From positions 1 to 64,000 of the forward strand of contig NZ_JAASTT010000011.1 of the NCBI RefSeq assembly GCF_014322795.1: a DNA stretch of 64,000 nucleotides, written 5' to 3'. Position 1 is the first letter of the stretch. Every line of letters starts with the position of its first letter. Below are positions 63,656 to 64,000 of this stretch, one piece after another. Origin of the DNA: Paenilisteria portnoyi (GTDB lineage Bacteria > Bacillota > Bacilli > Lactobacillales > Listeriaceae). The notes beneath the pieces are model-generated. The model searched no databases, was not told where the DNA came from, and was given only the letters and a program-made list of their open reading frames with translations. The translations under genes were made by a program, and so were the position numbers.

Positions 63656-64000
63656 TTACCTCACCCCGTTTGTTATCTCGATCACTGTCTCAAGCGCCGT
63701 CACTGAACTTCCACCTACAAAAATTCGCACGTTACCTGTTTCTAATTCCCATCGATTTTGGTTCGACCAGATTTGTAGTTCGGCAAGCCCGATTTCGAGC
63801 GTCACTTCTACCGTTTCATTGGCTTCCATTTCGACTTTTTGGAATGCTTTTAGTTCTTTTTTGCGTCGCGTAATGCTCGCTTCTTGGTCGTGGATGTAGA
63901 GTTGCACGACTTCGGAACCTGCACGATTGGCGCGGTTTTGAATGGTTACTTTGAATTGGAACTTACCCCCCGCTTCTAACTCGGCAACGGACCTGCTTTG
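63656..64000 (-). CDS. beta-glucosidase GH3 (C-terminus only, cut by window edge)
   Basis: The last 114 residues of a larger protein whose start lies beyond 64000. They form the fibronectin type III-like closing domain of GH3 glycosidases: VQLYIHDQEASITRRKKELKAFQKV, then the RWELETGNVRIFVGGSS end. Pairing with EIIA indicates a beta-glucoside uptake and hydrolysis operon. Catalytic domain not visible. Confidence 0.85.
   Translation of the reverse strand, partial: QSRSVAELEAGGKFQFKVTIQNRANRAGSEVVQLYIHDQEASITRRKKELKAFQKVEMEANETVEVTLEIGLAELQIWSNQNRWELETGNVRIFVGGSSVTALETVIEITNGVR

Overview
The window is a chromosomal segment of a Listeria-type Firmicute. The gene order lysS-dusB-folK-folB-folP ... 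cysK-hslO-coaX-ftsH-(tilS-hpt)-yabR-divIC ... rqcP-flippase-mfd-pth matches the Listeria core block upstream of an rRNA operon, and a TilS-Hpt fusion is typical of Listeria. Relative to L. monocytogenes (from memory), this block carries two inserts: an ECF-sigma/sortase module inside the cysK-folP gap, and a nitrite-reductase/NreABC island between rqcP and divIC. Nitrite/nitrate genes point to the nitrate-reducing 'sensu lato' Listeria rather than the L. monocytogenes group (inference).

Layout: 1-343 rRNA promoter region reading off the left edge; 344-4806 lysS, dusB and folate genes; 4877-4988 a CU-rich small RNA with the architecture of LhrC, at the locus where L. monocytogenes keeps lhrC; 5410-9177 sortase, MPNTG surface protein, ECF sigma factor and RskA-like anti-sigma factor, with two matching ECF-type promoters back to back between the divergent arms; 9372-9460 a second possible small RNA; 9523-17788 cysK to divIC; 18009-26130 the dissimilatory/assimilatory nitrite island (siroheme synthesis, nirBD, nreABC) with a Rex-like operator; 26198-32343 rqcP, flippase, mfd, pth; 32525-34811 a PHP phosphatase and a sugar phosphomutase.

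From 35 kb on the window becomes accessory. It holds a gene broken at two homopolymer runs, an rtcB remnant, the sigma-54-controlled mannose PTS (mptACD plus a DUF956 gene), a lipoprotein, HicAB and Phd/RelE-type toxin-antitoxin pairs, a MerR/dehydrogenase pair, a giant Cna-type LPATG adhesin (1858 aa), yebC, a type I toxin-like locus, a 14-TM MFS exporter, a DNA adenine methyltransferase divergent from a nuclease-DGQHR fusion protein (probable unclassified defence/restriction system), an AMP-forming ligase, a PadR/pentapeptide/ABC-exporter operon, and the start of a beta-glucoside locus (EIIA and GH3 C-terminus) running off the right edge.

Most genes are on the minus strand. The strongest candidates for something undescribed are the methyltransferase/nuclease-DGQHR pair (55.1-58.5 kb) and the self-contained ECF-sigma/class F-like sortase module lying between two sRNA-like loci (4.9-9.5 kb). 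All calls rest on reading the sequence and on recall of protein families; no database search was run.
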